This document shows, in pieces, positions 24,279 to 33,000 of a DNA stretch of 64,000 nt; the stretch's first letter is position 1, and every line of letters starts with the position of its first letter. This DNA comes from Microbacterium maritypicum (GTDB lineage Bacteria; Actinomycetota; Actinomycetes; Actinomycetales; Microbacteriaceae). The notes beneath the pieces were generated by a model that did not search any database, had not been told where the DNA came from, and saw only the letters and a list, made by a program, of their open reading frames with translations. The stretch lies in contig NZ_CP168030.1 in the NCBI RefSeq assembly GCF_041529975.1, positions 248,001 to 312,000 on the forward strand, read 5' to 3'. The translations under genes and the position numbers were made by a program.

Positions 24279-26825
24279 TCAGGCGGAGTGCCCGCTCGTC
24301 GGCACCGAGTCGGTCGTCGTCGGAACGGCCACGGCCTTCATGCCGGGGTGATCGCGTTCGAGGGCGGCGCCCTCCATGTCGACGTTCGGCAGGATGCGGT
24401 CGAGCCAGCGCGGCAGCCACCACGCCGAGCGGCCGAGCAGATGCATGAGCGCGGGCATCAGCAGCATCCGCACGACGAACGCGTCGAGCAGCACACCGAA
24501 CGCGAGGCCGAACCCGATCGAGCGGATGATCGTCGACTCCGAGAAGATGAACCCGCCGAACGCCGACACCATGATGAGGGCGGCGGCGGTCACCACCGAG
24601 CGGCCGGCACGGAAGCCCTGGGCCACGGCATCGCGCGCCGAGGCGCCGTGCACATACGCCTCGCGCATGCCGGAGGCGAGGAACAGCTGGTAGTCCATCG
24701 CGAGTCCGAACAGGATGCCGACGAGGATCACCGGCAGGAAGCTCAGGATCGGCCCGGTGCTGTGCAGCCCGATGATCTCGGCGCCCCACCCGAACTGGAA
24801 CACCGCGACGATCAGGCCGTACGTCGCGAACAGCGAGAGCACGAAGCCACCGGTCGCGATGAGGGGCACCAGCAGCGAGCGGAACACCACGATCATGATG
24901 AGCAGCGACAGCCCGACCACGACCACGAGGTACAGCGGCAGGACCCCGGCGAGAGCCTCGGAGATGTCGATGTTGATCGCGGCCTGACCGGCGACGCCGA
25001 GAGTGATCCCGTCGGCTATCGCCGGCATCGAGCGCAGGTCCTGCACGAGCCGCTCGGTGGAGGCGCTGTTCGGGCCCTCCTCGGGGACGACCTGGAACGC
25101 GAGGAGGGTGTTGTCGTCGGAGGTGGCGATCGGCGCGACCGCCGCGACGTCGTCCTGGTCGGCGATGGCCTGCGCGATCGTGACCTGCGTGGAGAGCAGA
25201 TCGTCGTCGGTGACTGCGTCGTCGAGGGTCGCGGTGACCAGCAGCGGGCCGTTCGCGCCCTCGCCGAACTGTTCGTCGACGGTCTGGAACGCGCGGTAGC
25301 TGGTCGAGTCGCTCGGTTCGCTCGACCCGTCGGGCAGCCCGAGCCGCATCGACATCGCGGGGATCGCGATGATGAGCAGCGCGACCACGCTCACGAGCGT
25401 CGTGACGACGGCGCGCAGGGTCGACATCCGCTTCACCGGCTTGCCCGCGGCGTGCTCCTGCCCGACCATCGCGCGAGCGCGGCGGCTGAGCAGACGGTCG
25501 CCGACGAGCCCGAGGATGGCGGGCGCGAGGGTGATCGCGACGAGCACGGCCACCGCGACGCACACCGCGCCGACCGTGCCCATGAGCCCGAGGAACGGGA
25601 CGCCGGTCACGTTGAGCGCGAGGAGCGCGACGATGACGGTCGTTCCGGCGAACACGACGGCCGTGCCGGAGGTGCCGGTGGCCAGGTCGATGGATTCGCG
25701 CACCGCAACGCCGGCGAGCAGCTGCTTGCGGTGCCTGTTCACGATGAAGAGCGAATAGTCGATGCCGACCGCGAGGCCGAGCATCACGCCCAGCACCGGT
25801 GTCACGGACGCCATGTCCACCACGCCGGAGAACGCGAGGGATGCCGTGACTCCGACACCGACGCCGACGATGGCGGTGACGATGGGGAGGGCTGCGGCGA
25901 TGAGCGAGCCGAGCATCACGATGAGGACGATCGCGGCGAACACGAGACCGACCGCCTCGCCGACGCCGAAGATCTCGGGCACGCCCTGCGCGATGTCGGT
26001 GCCGAAGTCGACCTCGGTGCCGTCGATCGGAGCGGAGGCGAAGTGGTCGATCGTGCCCTGCTTGACCTCTTCGGAGAGTTCGAGGCGCGGGTCGACGAAC
26101 GAGACGTTGACGATCGCGGTGGACCCGTCTTCCGACACCACGCCGATGCCGTCGGCCAGGTCGAGGAGGGTCGAGCCCAACTCCGCCTGGTCGGCGTTCT
26201 CCTGCAGGGTGATGCGGGACTGGTCGAGCTTCGCGTTCTGGGCCTCGAGGTCGGCGGCCTGGGCGTTCAGTGCCGCCAGCTGGGCGTCGAGGGCGGCGAG
26301 TTGCTCCGGGCCCGCTCCGGCCTGCTCCGCCTGGGTGCGCGCGGCCGTGAGCTGAGTGAGGCCGGCCTCGATCTGTGCCCGACCCTCGTCGATCTGCGTC
26401 TGCGCGGCATCCAGCTGGGCGCGGCCGTCGGTGATCTGCTTCTGGCCGTCGGCGAGCTCCTTCGCACGGTCGGCCTGCTGCTGCTGCGCGTCGAACGGGT
26501 CGATCACGGACGCGACGCCGTCGAGATCCTCGGCACTCGCAGCGAGGTCGGAGATCTCCTCCTTCTGCTCGTCGGTGAACGCCGAACCGTCGGTGGTGCG
26601 ATAGACGACCGTTCCGGTGCCGCCCGCGGAATCCGGGAGCTTGTCGGCGAGCTCGTCGGTCACCGCGCCCGACGCGGTGCCCGGGATGTCGAAGCTGTTG
26701 CTGAGCGTGCCGCCGAGGGTGAGGAAGGCGCCGACGCCGATGCCGAGGATCAGGACCCACGACACGATCACCGTCCACGCCTTGCGCGCAGCGAACGAAC
26801 CCAGACGGTAGAGCAGTGATGCCAC
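24279..26825 (-). CDS. MMPL/RND-type membrane transporter
   Basis: 848 residues in the MMPL layout: N-terminal helix, large extracytoplasmic loop containing a long coiled-coil stretch (about residues 118-205, many Q/A/L repeats such as AQLDAAQTQIDEGRAQIEAG), a first helix block with DYSLFIVNRHRKQL, a second loop, and a second block with DYQLFLASGMRE, about 12 helices overall. Actinobacterial MMPL proteins export lipids or drugs with the proton gradient. It is divergent from a TetR gene 69 bases away, which probably represses it. Substrate unknown. Confidence 0.92.
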   Translation of the reverse strand: MASLLYRLGSFAARKAWTVIVSWVLILGIGVGAFLTLGGTLSNSFDIPGTASGAVTDELADKLPDSAGGTGTVVYRTTDGSAFTDEQKEEISDLAASAEDLDGVASVIDPFDAQQQQADRAKELADGQKQITDGRAQLDAAQTQIDEGRAQIEAGLTQLTAARTQAEQAGAGPEQLAALDAQLAALNAQAADLEAQNAKLDQSRITLQENADQAELGSTLLDLADGIGVVSEDGSTAIVNVSFVDPRLELSEEVKQGTIDHFASAPIDGTEVDFGTDIAQGVPEIFGVGEAVGLVFAAIVLIVMLGSLIAAALPIVTAIVGVGVGVTASLAFSGVVDMASVTPVLGVMLGLAVGIDYSLFIVNRHRKQLLAGVAVRESIDLATGTSGTAVVFAGTTVIVALLALNVTGVPFLGLMGTVGAVCVAVAVLVAITLAPAILGLVGDRLLSRRARAMVGQEHAAGKPVKRMSTLRAVVTTLVSVVALLIIAIPAMSMRLGLPDGSSEPSDSTSYRAFQTVDEQFGEGANGPLLVTATLDDAVTDDDLLSTQVTIAQAIADQDDVAAVAPIATSDDNTLLAFQVVPEEGPNSASTERLVQDLRSMPAIADGITLGVAGQAAINIDISEALAGVLPLYLVVVVGLSLLIMIVVFRSLLVPLIATGGFVLSLFATYGLIVAVFQFGWGAEIIGLHSTGPILSFLPVILVGILFGLAMDYQLFLASGMREAYVHGASARDAVAQGFRAGRSVVTAAALIMVSAFGGFIFSESTIIRSIGFGLAFGVLLDAFVVRMLLMPALMHLLGRSAWWLPRWLDRILPNVDMEGAALERDHPGMKAVAVPTTTDSVPTSGHSA

Positions 26826-26882
26826 AGTGGTCTCCTTCAGGCTCGAAGATCATACGGCACGTCTCGTCTAGCGATCTGTGGC

Positions 26883-26894
26883 TATCCTGAACGC
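26883..26894 (+). promoter_or_regulatory. Leaderless promoter -10 box of the TetR gene
   Basis: TATCCT at 26883-26888 ends 6 bases before the ATG at 26895, the same spacing as at the 22795 antitoxin gene. No Shine-Dalgarno motif lies between. The 69-base divergent gap 26826-26894 must also carry the MMPL promoter; no clear palindromic operator was seen in it. Confidence 0.55.
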
Positions 26895-27467
26895 ATGGTC
26901 AACGAGCATCGGAGCGGGCCCGTGCGCAGTACTGCGGCGCGTGAAGCGATCCTCGATGCGACCTCGCGACTCTTCCACGCGCAGGGGTACGACCGGCTGA
27001 CGATCGAGGGCATCGCGAAGGAAGCCGGAGTCGGCAAGCAGACCATCTACCGCTGGTGGCCCTCGCGCGGTGCGCTCATCGCGGACTGCCTGGTCGACGG
27101 GCGTCTCATCCCCGTGGACTTCGTCGTGCCCGACACGGGCGACCTGCTCGCCGACGTCGAGACCTGGCTGCGTTCGGTGCTGTCGATCCTGGAGGCTCCG
27201 CAGGGGGATGCACTGCTGCGTTCGCTCGTCGCGGCCGCCGCCGATGACGCCGACGTCGGCGTGCATCTCAGTGAGAGCCTCGGGGTGGAGCAGCACCTGT
27301 CGGAGCGCTTGCGCGGCGGAATCCGAGACGGGCAGCTGCCGGCCGATGCACCGGTCGCTCAGATCGGCAGGGCCCTCCTCGGCGCGATCATCGTGGAATC
27401 CCTCGGCCGTGAGGCTCGCGATCCCGACGGGGTCGTCGACCTGGTCCGGTATCTCCTCGCCCGCTGA
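26895..27467 (+). CDS. TetR family transcriptional regulator
   Basis: 190 residues. Helix-turn-helix LTIEGIAKEAGVGKQTIYRWWPS is typical of the TetR subgroup with C-terminal domain TetR_C_11-like. Divergent from the MMPL transporter, so its probable role is repression of that exporter. It strongly resembles the TetR at 54122 in the recognition helix (KQTIYRWWPSK), which suggests similar operators. Confidence 0.9.
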   Translation: MVNEHRSGPVRSTAAREAILDATSRLFHAQGYDRLTIEGIAKEAGVGKQTIYRWWPSRGALIADCLVDGRLIPVDFVVPDTGDLLADVETWLRSVLSILEAPQGDALLRSLVAAAADDADVGVHLSESLGVEQHLSERLRGGIRDGQLPADAPVAQIGRALLGAIIVESLGREARDPDGVVDLVRYLLAR

Positions 27468-27491
27468 GCGTCGAGGGCGCGTCGCGCCGAG

Positions 27492-27815
27492 CTACTCGAG
27501 CCACTCCGTGACGAAGCGGTCGTTCGCATGGATGTGCGTGGCCTCGTATGTGCCGCCGTCGAGCACCTCGAAGCGGTGGGAGACGAGGGCGGGCACGACG
27601 AGGATCTGCCCTCCGACGCCGACCACCTGATCGTCGCCGACCGTGAACAGCGCGCGGCCCCGGCGGATCACGAACGTCTCGGCGTACGGATGCCGATGCA
27701 GACGTGGTCCTCGACCGGGTGTCGTGATGAACTCGCGCATGATGCTCACGGGCGAGCCGAGCAGGTACCCCTCGATGTCTTCGTCGGTGGCGACGTCTCT
27801 GAGGTGGATGGTCAT
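27492..27815 (-). CDS. Cupin-domain protein
   Basis: 107 residues, one small beta-barrel. First cupin motif HRHPYAETFVIRRGRALFTVG with two His and a Glu, second motif around VPALVSHRFEVLDGG with one His. Start ATG 27815 follows GGAGGATCC. A metal-binding sensor or small isomerase is possible; function unknown. Confidence 0.82.
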   Translation of the reverse strand: MTIHLRDVATDEDIEGYLLGSPVSIMREFITTPGRGPRLHRHPYAETFVIRRGRALFTVGDDQVVGVGGQILVVPALVSHRFEVLDGGTYEATHIHANDRFVTEWLE

Positions 27816-27857
27816 GGATCCTCCGTTCCCGCCCGAGGGTACGCCAGGCAGACTCGC

Positions 27858-27924
27858 GTCGCACTCTCTCATCGAGGTCGCACGCAATCCTGGAATCCGT
27901 GCGACCTGGGTGCGGAACTGCGAC
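27858..27924. repeat. Dispersed imperfect palindrome (copy B)
   Basis: Arms 27858-27883 and 27899-27924 (beginning GTCGCACTCTCTC) pair imperfectly, best at both ends. It resembles copy A at 24203-24269 in length, arm sequence and inter-arm spacing. Sits between the cupin gene start and the small membrane gene's stop. Confidence 0.6.
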
Positions 27925-27949
27925 CCGGGCGCGGAGGAGTCGACCGCTC

Positions 27950-28105
27950 TCAGCCGAGGATGAGGGTGATCACGGTCGCGCCGCCACCGCCGAGGATGAG
28001 CGCGATGATCACGGTCCACGCGACGATGCGGATGCGACGGTTGCGCTTCTCGCCGAGGTCGCCGTAGTCCTCGTCGTTCGGGTTCTGCCGGCTCACGTCG
28101 CTCAT
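27950..28105 (-). CDS. 51-residue membrane protein coupled to purL
   Basis: A short frame [20 protein letters not shown] followed by a basic stretch (RNRRIRI) and one hydrophobic helix (about residues 28-50, [20 protein letters not shown]). Its ATG overlaps the purL stop (ATGA at 28102-28105), so it should be translated by ribosomes finishing purL. Acidic N-terminus, positive patch before the helix: cytoplasmic N-terminus expected. Function unknown. Confidence 0.7.
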   Translation of the reverse strand: MSDVSRQNPNDEDYGDLGEKRNRRIRIVAWTVIIALILGGGGATVITLILG

Positions 28106-30438
28106 GCGCTGACCTCGGTGACCGTCGGACCGAAGTACGAGGGGAGCGTGGCCTGCGAGCGCTCGCGCAGCTCGGCGATCGACACGGTGAAGACGTCCTG
28201 CACCTCGAGCTTCGCGCCCTCGGTGTCGGTCACGCCGATGCGCATCACCGGGTAGTCGCGTCCCTCGCAGAGTCCGCGGAACTTCACGTCGTCTTCACGC
28301 GGCACGGTCACGATCACGCGACCTGTCGACTCGGAGAACAGGGCGGATGCGGCATCCACGCCGTTGCTCTCGATGATCTCGTTCAGCCAGACACGGGCGC
28401 CGACACCGAAGCGCATGACGCCCTCGGCGAGTGCCTGCGCGAGGCCGCCTTCGGAGAGGTCGTGCGCCGAGGAGATGAGCCACTCATCGCGGGCGGCCGA
28501 GAGCAGACCCGCGAGGCGCTTCTCGCCGGCGAGGTCGACCTTCGGCGGCAGTCCGCCGAGGTGGTCGTGCACGACGTCCGCCCAGGCCGAACCCGAGAGC
28601 TCGGTCGAGGTGGTGCCGAGCAGGTAGATGTTCTGACCCTCGTCCTGCCATCCGGAGGGGATGCGGCGCGAGACGTCGTCGATGATGCCGAGCACGCCCA
28701 CGAGCGGGGTCGGGTGGATCGGCACGTCGCCGGTCTGGTTGTAGAACGAGACGTTGCCGCCGGTGACCGGGGTGCCGAGCTCGTAGCATCCGTCGGCCAG
28801 GCCGTCGACCGTCTGACCGAACTGCCACATGACCTCGGGGTTCTCGGGAGAGCCGAAGTTCAGGCAGTCGGTGATGGCCGTGGGCACCGCGCCCGTGACG
28901 GCGACGTTGCGGTACGCCTCGGCGAGGGCCAGCTGGGCGCCCGCGTACGGGTCGAGCTGGCAGTAGCGGCCGTTGGCGTCGGTCGACACCGCGAAGCCGA
29001 GGCCCGATTCCTCGTCGACGCGGATCATGCCGGCGTCGTCGGGGAAACTGAGGGCCGTGTTGCCGAGCACGTAGTAGTCGTACTGGTTGGTGATCCAGCT
29101 CGTGTCGGCCAGGTTCGGCGAGGCGACGAGGGCGAGGAACTGCTCGCGCAGCGTCTCGGGGTCGTTCGCGCGGGGCAGGTTCTCGGCGGCATCCGCCTGC
29201 AGGGCGTCGATCCACGTCGGGTAGGCGACCGGGCGGTCGTAGACGGGGCCGTCGACCGCGACGGTCGAGGGGTCGACGTCGACGATGCGCTCGCCCTGCC
29301 AGTCGATGATGAGGCGTCCGTCGCCGGTGACCTCGCCGAGCACGGAGGTCTCGACCTCCCACTTGTTCACGACCTCGAGGAACGCATCGAGCTTCTCGGG
29401 AGCGACGATCGCCATCATGCGCTCCTGCGACTCCGACATGAGGATCTCCTCGGCCGTGAGCGTGGGGTCGCGCAGCAGCACGTTGTCGAGCGAGACCTTC
29501 ATGCCGCTGTTGCCGTTGGCCGCGAGCTCGCTGGTCGCGCACGAGATGCCGGCGGCGCCCAGGTCTTGGATCGCCTCGACGAGCTCGCCGCGGTACAGCT
29601 CGAGGCAGCACTCGATGAGCACCTTCTCGGCGAACGGGTCGCCCACCTGCACCGCGGGACGCTTGGTCGGGCCGGTGGAGTCGAACGAGTCGGAGGCCAG
29701 GATGCTCGCGCCGCCGATGCCGTCGCCACCCGTGCGGGCGCCGAACAGGACGACCTTGTTGCCGACGCCGGTCGCGTTCGCGAGCTTGAGGTCTTCGTGA
29801 CGCAGCACGCCCACCGCGAGCGCGTTCACGAGCGGGTTGGCCTGGTAGACGGAGTCGAAGACCGTCTCGCCGCCGATGTTCGGCAGACCCAGGCAGTTGC
29901 CGTAGAAGCTGATGCCGCTGGTCACGCCGTGCACGACGCGGGCGGTGTCGGGGTGGTCGACCGCACCGAAGCGCAGGGCGTCCATGACCGCGACCGGGCG
30001 AGCGCCCATCGAGATGATGTCGCGGACGATGCCGCCGACGCCGGTCGCCGCACCCTGGAAGGGCTCGATGAACGAGGGGTGGTTGTGCGACTCGGCCTTG
30101 AAGGTGACGGCCCAGCCCTCGCCGACGTCGACGACGCCCGCGTTCTGGCCCATGCCCACCATGAGGCGTTCCTTCATCTCGTCGGAGACCTTCTGGCCGA
30201 AGCGGCGCAGGTAGTTCTTCGACGACTTGTAGGAGCAGTGCTCCGACCACATGACGGAGTACATCGCCAGCTCGCCCGAGGTGGGGCGACGGCCGAGGAT
30301 CTCCTTGATGCGCTCGTACTCGTCGGGCTTGAGTCCGAGGGCCGCGTACGGCTGCTCCTTCTCGGGCGTCGCGATCGCGTTCTCGACGGAGTCGGGGACG
30401 TGCTGGGGGGAAGGTGCAGGGGCGGTGGTCACGCGCAC
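28102..30438 (-). CDS. purL: Phosphoribosylformylglycinamidine synthase subunit PurL
   Basis: 778 residues, the small-PurL form that works with PurQ and PurS. It makes FGAM from FGAR, ATP and ammonia in purine synthesis. Signatures: [43 protein letters not shown] and [14 protein letters not shown] 30438 is chosen as start; GTG 30432 is also possible. Neither purQ nor purS lies in the window. A small membrane protein gene is coupled to its stop. Confidence 0.97.
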   Translation of the reverse strand: MRVTTAPAPSPQHVPDSVENAIATPEKEQPYAALGLKPDEYERIKEILGRRPTSGELAMYSVMWSEHCSYKSSKNYLRRFGQKVSDEMKERLMVGMGQNAGVVDVGEGWAVTFKAESHNHPSFIEPFQGAATGVGGIVRDIISMGARPVAVMDALRFGAVDHPDTARVVHGVTSGISFYGNCLGLPNIGGETVFDSVYQANPLVNALAVGVLRHEDLKLANATGVGNKVVLFGARTGGDGIGGASILASDSFDSTGPTKRPAVQVGDPFAEKVLIECCLELYRGELVEAIQDLGAAGISCATSELAANGNSGMKVSLDNVLLRDPTLTAEEILMSESQERMMAIVAPEKLDAFLEVVNKWEVETSVLGEVTGDGRLIIDWQGERIVDVDPSTVAVDGPVYDRPVAYPTWIDALQADAAENLPRANDPETLREQFLALVASPNLADTSWITNQYDYYVLGNTALSFPDDAGMIRVDEESGLGFAVSTDANGRYCQLDPYAGAQLALAEAYRNVAVTGAVPTAITDCLNFGSPENPEVMWQFGQTVDGLADGCYELGTPVTGGNVSFYNQTGDVPIHPTPLVGVLGIIDDVSRRIPSGWQDEGQNIYLLGTTSTELSGSAWADVVHDHLGGLPPKVDLAGEKRLAGLLSAARDEWLISSAHDLSEGGLAQALAEGVMRFGVGARVWLNEIIESNGVDAASALFSESTGRVIVTVPREDDVKFRGLCEGRDYPVMRIGVTDTEGAKLEVQDVFTVSIAELRERSQATLPSYFGPTVTEVSA

Positions 30439-30494
30439 TCCAAAGGAAGGGGCCGGCGGGGCATGCTCAGTCTACCGGCGCGGGTGAGGCGGCT

Positions 30495-30512
30495 CTCCCG
30501 CGAGAGCGGGAG
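30495..30512 (-). terminator. Hairpin after the ParE-like toxin gene
   Basis: CTCCCGC (30495-30501), loop GAGA, GCGGGAG (30506-30512), immediately beyond the toxin stop (30514). Likely terminator of the toxin-antitoxin transcript and a boundary before purL. Confidence 0.65.
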
Positions 30513-30513
30513 G

Positions 30514-30975
30514 TCAGATGCGGTCGGCGCGGATGGCGTCGAGGATCTGTGCGGATGTCTCGTCCTGTCGCTGCGGTGGGTGCGACAGGGCGCCCTTCTT
30601 CGTGGGGAGGGTGACTCTTCCGGTGCGCACGAGTCGCGACCACGCGGTGTCACGATCGCTCTCGGTGAGGGCGGCAGCGATGTCTCTCCTCGTGTGAAGC
30701 ACGCGATGGACTCGCACGGCGTCCGGATCATCTGTGTAGATGACGAGGTACGGATGGTTTCGAAGAGGGAAGGCGCGGATGTCGGGAATCTCGGTCACCA
30801 GCTCGAAGCGCGCCGATCCCAGCGAGGGATACGCAGTGAGCCGGCTCAGCGCATGCTGGAGGTCGTCGATGAACGCGATCGCGACCGGCGGCCCTGCTTC
30901 GCCGAGGTAGCGCGTGACCGCGCCGTCGATGTCCTCATCCGCCCGCCTGGTGGTGACGACTCGCCCCGCAGTCAC
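30514..30975 (-). CDS. RelE/ParE-family toxin with antitoxin-like C-terminal tail
   Basis: 153 residues, about 50 more than usual. Residues 1-103 are a complete RelE/ParE domain (RADEDIDGAVTRYLGEAGP; FPLRNHPYLVIYTDD; VHRVLHTRRDIAAAL). Residues about 104-153 (SDRDTAWSRLVRTGRV...KKGAL...SAQILDAIRADR) resemble instead the C-terminal toxin-binding tail of Phd-family antitoxins. GTG start overlaps the antitoxin stop (GTGA). The chimera could be a partly self-neutralised toxin or a fusion scar. Confidence 0.82.
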   Translation of the reverse strand: MTAGRVVTTRRADEDIDGAVTRYLGEAGPPVAIAFIDDLQHALSRLTAYPSLGSARFELVTEIPDIRAFPLRNHPYLVIYTDDPDAVRVHRVLHTRRDIAAALTESDRDTAWSRLVRTGRVTLPTKKGALSHPPQRQDETSAQILDAIRADRI

Positions 30976-31214
30976 GCGTCGGCGGCGTCTGCGTGGACGC
31001 GGTCTCGGAGGCGATCGAAGTACGCCTGGTCCACTTCGGAACCCGGCCCCGACGTCATCCCGTCGACAACCAGGGATCGCAGCTGCTCGCGGGCCTGCTC
31101 ATGGCGGATCAACTCACGCATGAACTCGCTGCTGTTGCTGTAGCCGCGCTCGGCCACCTGCGTTTCGACGAAGTCCTTCAGCGCGTCCGGAAGAGAGATG
31201 TTCATCGTGGCCAT
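30972..31214 (-). CDS. ParD-like ribbon-helix-helix antitoxin
   Basis: 80 residues from ATG 31214 (77 from ATG 31205, which is better spaced from the GGAGGT ribosome site at 31215-31220). MNISLPDALKDFVETQV is the ribbon-helix-helix opening, GYSNSSEFMRELIRHEQ the second helix, and the rest would bind the toxin. Coupled to the toxin gene. Likely autoregulates through the palindrome at 31232-31250. Confidence 0.9.
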   Translation of the reverse strand: MATMNISLPDALKDFVETQVAERGYSNSSEFMRELIRHEQAREQLRSLVVDGMTSGPGSEVDQAYFDRLRDRVHADAADA

Positions 31215-31231
31215 ACCTCCACGCTAATACC

Positions 31232-31250
31232 GATGGCAAAGTTTGTCATC
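31232..31250. promoter_or_regulatory. Palindromic operator of the ParD-like operon
   Basis: GATGGCAAA-G-TTTGTCATC: 9-base arms with one mismatch. It lies 17 bases upstream of the antitoxin start, adjoining a -10-like TATTAG on the minus strand (31223-31228). Suits an autoregulatory ribbon-helix-helix protein. Confidence 0.6.
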
Positions 31251-31337
31251 GCACTAGTGAACGTCATCGACTGCAGTGATTCCGTCCCGTGGCGACGCAG
31301 CTGCAGAGAATGGGAGAAGTTCGTAAAAACTCCTGGA

Positions 31338-32288
31338 TCAGGAGGAAGAGTCCGCCGCCGCAAACCGCGCCGCGAGAACCCCCGCGACCTTCCGCAACGC
31401 CACTGGGCCGACCACCGTGAACGGCGCATCGAACCGGGCGACCGCGGCGAGCATCCCGACCCACGACCAGGAGCCGACCGTGATGCGGCATGTGCCGTCG
31501 GCGAGCTCCTCCAGCTCGCCATCGTCGACCCAGGGTGCGACCTCGCGGGCAGGGAGTGCGATCACGACCTCGCCCACGCACGGCCAGCGATCCTCGGCCG
31601 CCGCCCCCTTCGCCCGAGCCGCGAGATACGTCGCAGCATCCGCCGCCGGCAGCGGACGCGGGCTGAACGTGGGTCCGGTAGGGGTGCGCGGCTGCATCCG
31701 GTCCAGCCGGAAGGTACGCCAATCCGCAACCTCCAGATCCCACGCGAGCAGATACCAGCGGCCCTCGCGGGCGACCACCGCGTGCGGCTCGGTGCGACGG
31801 GCAGGTCGGTCGCGGTCGGAGCCGTAGTCGAAGCGCAGCACCTGGCGGTCGCGCACGGCCGCGCTCGCCGCTTCGAGCACCGCCGGATCGACGCGCACAT
31901 CGGCAGTGGCACCCGTGAAGCGGATGCCGTCGACACGGTGCCGCAGTCGTGAGGGCATCACCTGCCGCACGGTCGCGAGCGCCCGCGCCGCGCCCTCCTC
32001 GATGTCGATGCCGCTGGAGGGGACGGTCTGCAGCGCCACCGCGATAGCGACGGCCTGGTCATCGTCGAACAGCAGCGGCGGCAGCTCGGATCCGGCTTCG
32101 AGGCGGTAGCCGCCGTACGGACCCTTGACCGCAGCGATCCGGTAGCCGAGCTCTCGCAGGCGATCGACATCGCGCCGCACCGTGCGCGGGCTGACCTCCA
32201 GTCGCTCGGCGAGGACGAGTCCCGGCCAGTCGCGCGGCGTCTGCAGCAGCGATAGCAGGGCGAGCATGCGCGACGAGCTTCCGGTCAT
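31338..32288 (-). CDS. WYL-domain transcriptional regulator
   Basis: 316 residues. N-terminal winged helix (RMLALLSLLQTPRDWPGLVL; VSPRTVRRDVDRLRELGY) and a WYL domain with YLLAWDLEVADWRTFRLDRM. Such proteins sense nucleotides or other ligands and often control stress or DNA-repair genes. Divergent from the PhnB-like VOC gene at 32391, a common pairing suggesting local control. Confidence 0.9.
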   Translation of the reverse strand: MTGSSSRMLALLSLLQTPRDWPGLVLAERLEVSPRTVRRDVDRLRELGYRIAAVKGPYGGYRLEAGSELPPLLFDDDQAVAIAVALQTVPSSGIDIEEGAARALATVRQVMPSRLRHRVDGIRFTGATADVRVDPAVLEAASAAVRDRQVLRFDYGSDRDRPARRTEPHAVVAREGRWYLLAWDLEVADWRTFRLDRMQPRTPTGPTFSPRPLPAADAATYLAARAKGAAAEDRWPCVGEVVIALPAREVAPWVDDGELEELADGTCRITVGSWSWVGMLAAVARFDAPFTVVGPVALRKVAGVLAARFAAADSSS

Positions 32289-32390
32289 GGGTTCAGTCTG
32301 CCCGCAGTAGAGGACAGAAACCGACCGCTACCCCTGTGATCGTTCTCTCAGGCGGTTCCTAACGGCGGGCCGCACAAGAAGGGGAGACCG

Positions 32391-32849
32391 ATGACCATCA
32401 ACACCACGACCCACCTGAACTTCCGCGGCACGGCTCGACAGGCGCTCGATTTCTACCGGTCCGTGTTCGGCGGCGAGGTCACCGCCGCGACATACGGCCA
32501 GTTCGGCATGCCGGAGGGAGTGCCCGGGTTCGACAAGATCGTGTTCGGGCAGCTCGAGACCGCGGAGGGGATCCGGCTGATGGCGTACGACATCCCGGGG
32601 CAAGACGACCCGGACCCGGCAGCCACCGCGGGGTCGACGCACCGAGAGAACGGCGCGACTATCACCGACCGCACGTTCTTCCAGTCGCTGCGGGCGGATT
32701 CGCTCGACGAGCTGCGGGGGTACTGGGACGGTCTGGCCGAGGGCGCGACGGTCGTCGAGCCGCTGGCAGCCTCGGCCTGGTCGGCCGGCTTCGGCATGCT
32801 CACCGACCGTTTCGGCGTGACCTGGGTGCTCGACGTGCAGGCCGGCTGA
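32391..32849 (+). CDS. PhnB-like VOC family protein
   Basis: 152 residues. HLNFRGTARQALDFYRSVFGGEVTA is the classical start of PhnB/3-demethylubiquinone-methyltransferase-like VOC proteins; ends GFGMLTDRFGVTWVLDV. AAGGGGAG ribosome site before ATG 32391. Biochemical role of the family is unsettled despite the name; it is not evidence for phosphonate metabolism. Divergent WYL regulator upstream. Confidence 0.88.
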   Translation: MTINTTTHLNFRGTARQALDFYRSVFGGEVTAATYGQFGMPEGVPGFDKIVFGQLETAEGIRLMAYDIPGQDDPDPAATAGSTHRENGATITDRTFFQSLRADSLDELRGYWDGLAEGATVVEPLAASAWSAGFGMLTDRFGVTWVLDVQAG

Positions 32850-32881
32850 CCCGCGACGTACCCTTTCCCGGGACGGATGCA

Positions 32882-32943
32882 GGGAGTTCGGACGGATGCA
32901 GGAGGGTTCGCGGCGTTTCGCTCCTGCATCCGTCCGAACTCCC
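32882..32943. terminator. Long perfect hairpin between convergent genes
   Basis: 23-base arms GGGAGTTCGGACGGATGCAG... (32882-32904) and the exact complement (32921-32943) with a 16-base loop. It lies between convergent genes ending at 32849 and 33001. Likely a bidirectional terminator. A short direct repeat GACGGATGCAGG (from 32873 and 32891) adjoins it. Confidence 0.7.
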
Positions 32944-33000
32944 GACAGGTGTACCGCCCCACCCGGCACGCCGCCCCGCGCGAACCCGGCACGCCGCGCG

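Noticed and set aside
24288..26819. An 843-codon frame on the plus strand
   Set aside because: Antisense shadow of the MMPL transporter; rich in R/D/H/E with no fold-like pattern.
28462..31143. An 893-codon frame on the plus strand
   Set aside because: Antisense to purL and the toxin-antitoxin genes, which have unmistakable family motifs.
32391..32849. Phosphonate metabolism by PhnB name
   Set aside because: The PhnB-like VOC family is not a phosphonate enzyme; it gives no support to the phn importer's role.
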